From assembly GCF_002154725.1 (NCBI RefSeq), contig NZ_MTAW01000132.1, forward strand, positions 1 to 64,000: a DNA stretch of 64,000 nt, in the 5' to 3' direction. The translations under genes and the position numbers were made by a program. Below the pieces are notes generated by a model. It was not told the DNA's origin, ran no database searches, and saw nothing but the letters and a program-made list of their open reading frames with translations. The stretch comes from Nostoc sp. 106C (GTDB taxonomy: Bacteria; Cyanobacteriota; Cyanobacteriia; Cyanobacteriales; Nostocaceae). Shown here piece after piece: positions 63,001 through 64,000 of the stretch. How positions within the stretch are numbered: position 1 is the first letter of the stretch; each line of letters begins with the position of its first letter.

Positions 63001-64000
63001 TCAATTTAAAAAAGCCAGCAATTCTCGATAATATTGCTCTGGTGTACTGGGTAAATGGGTCGTTACTTGCAAAGTTTGCTGGCTTAACTTGAAACCTTGA
63101 GTAATGTTGATACGGCTGAGGAAATCTAGATCGTGGGAAATTACCCAAAGCGCACCCTGGTACTCATTAATACCTGCAACCATCTGCGCAACGGTTTCAA
63201 TATCCAAGTTATTAGTCGGCTCATCAAGAATTAACAAGTCAATTTCAGAGATGCTGATGATTGCGATCGCTAATCTTGCCAATTCACCGCCACTCAACAC
63301 TGATACTGGTTTGTGAACGTCATCGTATTTAAACAAAAAATGTCCCAGTTGCTGACGTAGCAGCTGATAGCTGAGGTTGGGATTGGCGGCTTGCATATTT
63401 TCTAGAATCGTCTGCTGACGGTTTACCAGTTCATAGGTTTGGTCGAGATATACGGCTTTCATCGTTGGCGAAAGCAAAACTTCACCCGAATCTAAAATCG
63501 CTTGCTCTTCCATTCTTAAGATTGCTTTGGCGAGAGTCGATTTACCTGAACCATTCGCACCAACAATTGCCAGGCGATCGCCTGAGGTAATATGCAGCTG
63601 AATGTTTTTAATCAGCAAACGTTCTGACACCCAAAGATTTGCACCCTGAATATCAATCAGATTTCTGTGTTTTTGACCCCTTTCTGCTAACTGGATACTT
63701 GTCGCTTTAGTTGTTTTCACTTTGGTGTCTGCAACCTTTTGAGTAGCTTTCGCTACTGCAAGTTCATGTTTCTTTTTGGCATTTCCGGCTGAAGCCTCGG
63801 CTTTGGTTTTAATCAGTCCGGCTGAGGCGCGGTCAATGCTGCCATTGAGAAACTGGCTACGCCCTTGGCGCTGAGATTGCGCTGCGCGTTGCTGTTCTTG
63901 CATAGCTGTAGCTTGGGTACGTTTGAGTTCTTTTCTGGCGACTTCATGCGATCGCCATGCTGCTTCTAACTCTATTTCTTTCTGTTTTCGATAGTAAGAG
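63001..64000 (-). CDS. ABC-F family ATPase, 3' part (5' end outside window)
   Basis: The frame is open to the right edge, so the N-terminal ATPase domain is outside the window. Visible are the end of the inter-domain linker, a charged helical stretch (ELAVAKATQKVADTKVKTTK), and the second ABC domain with Walker A IVGANGSGKSTLAKA, signature SVLSGGELARLA, Walker B LLILDEPTNNLD and switch VISHDLDFL. ABC-F proteins act on the ribosome in translation or antibiotic resistance. The linker before the ABC domain is unusually K/A-rich. It is convergent with cas6. Confidence 0.88.
   Translation of the reverse strand, partial: SYYRKQKEIELEAAWRSHEVARKELKRTQATAMQEQQRAAQSQRQGRSQFLNGSIDRASAGLIKTKAEASAGNAKKKHELAVAKATQKVADTKVKTTKATSIQLAERGQKHRNLIDIQGANLWVSERLLIKNIQLHITSGDRLAIVGANGSGKSTLAKAILRMEEQAILDSGEVLLSPTMKAVYLDQTYELVNRQQTILENMQAANPNLSYQLLRQQLGHFLFKYDDVHKPVSVLSGGELARLAIAIISISEIDLLILDEPTNNLDIETVAQMVAGINEYQGALWVISHDLDFLSRINITQGFKLSQQTLQVTTHLPSTPEQYYRELLAFLN

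Overview
The window comes from a filamentous, probably nitrogen-fixing, cyanobacterium of the Nostocales type. The evidence is the very frequent palindrome GCGATCGC (HIP1), heptanucleotide STRR repeats, many short palindromic and MITE-like repeats, cyanobacterial or plastid-type genes (ycf54, folD-crtE-DUF212, TamB/TIC236, DUF433, Uma2, xisH/xisI), GTG and TTG starts, and wide intergenic spaces rich in gene remnants. No rRNA, tRNA, complete transposase gene or CRISPR array was seen.

Layout. 0-4 kb: the 3' part of a protein built of 31-33 residue repeats, a vapBC toxin-antitoxin pair, a repeat-rich kilobase and a comM fragment. 4-7.9 kb: two tandem exported esterases and an MprF-type aminoacyl-phosphatidylglycerol synthase. 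8-13.3 kb: a giant TamB-like protein. 13.6-15.4 kb: sfsA and a hexapeptide acyltransferase. 15.4-18.6 kb: a decaying region with a 2OG-Fe(II) oxygenase, remnants of a universal stress protein and a thiamine-diphosphate decarboxylase, and a copy of the oxygenase 3' end. 18.6-23 kb: a TPR protein, a DUF2335-like pair and an S9 peptidase. 23-30.2 kb: an accessory island with an 84-bp tandem repeat, a truncated ATPase, phd/vapC, DUF433, two Uma2 nucleases, xisH/xisI and a large STAND NTPase with TPRs.

30.9-37.4 kb: a surface and lipid-carrier region with a PFE-CTERM protein, a ferritin-like di-iron protein, uppS, a GT39-like glycosyltransferase, an ArnE/SMR-like four-helix protein, a YqeG-type HAD phosphatase and a DPPR-synthase-like UbiA enzyme. 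The last four with uppS could make and use a polyprenyl-phosphate-sugar. 38-50.5 kb: housekeeping genes (mutS, histidine kinase, AI-2E permease, NUDIX, folD, crtE, DUF212, ycf54, SnoaL-like protein, pdxJ) separated by heptamer repeats, one of which lies inside mutS. 50.5-55.9 kb: a Uma2 gene, then an apparent EACC1-metacaspase operon whose caspase is fused through one membrane helix to a periplasmic amino-acid-type receptor, an ABC-2 permease and a DedA protein. 56-58 kb: repeats and a GlsB/YeaQ protein. 58-60.7 kb: a NodB deacetylase and a PuuE/AllA purine-catabolism pair. 61.7-64 kb: cas6 with a C-terminal HTH, preceded by a single CRISPR-repeat-like hairpin, and an ABC-F ATPase running off the right edge.

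Best candidates for a new system are the EACC1/metacaspase-receptor operon (51.2-54.1 kb), the cas6 leader hairpin (61.7 kb), the polyprenyl-sugar cluster (33-37 kb) and the esterase-esterase-MprF cluster (4-7.9 kb). All names come from reading the translations; no database search was possible.
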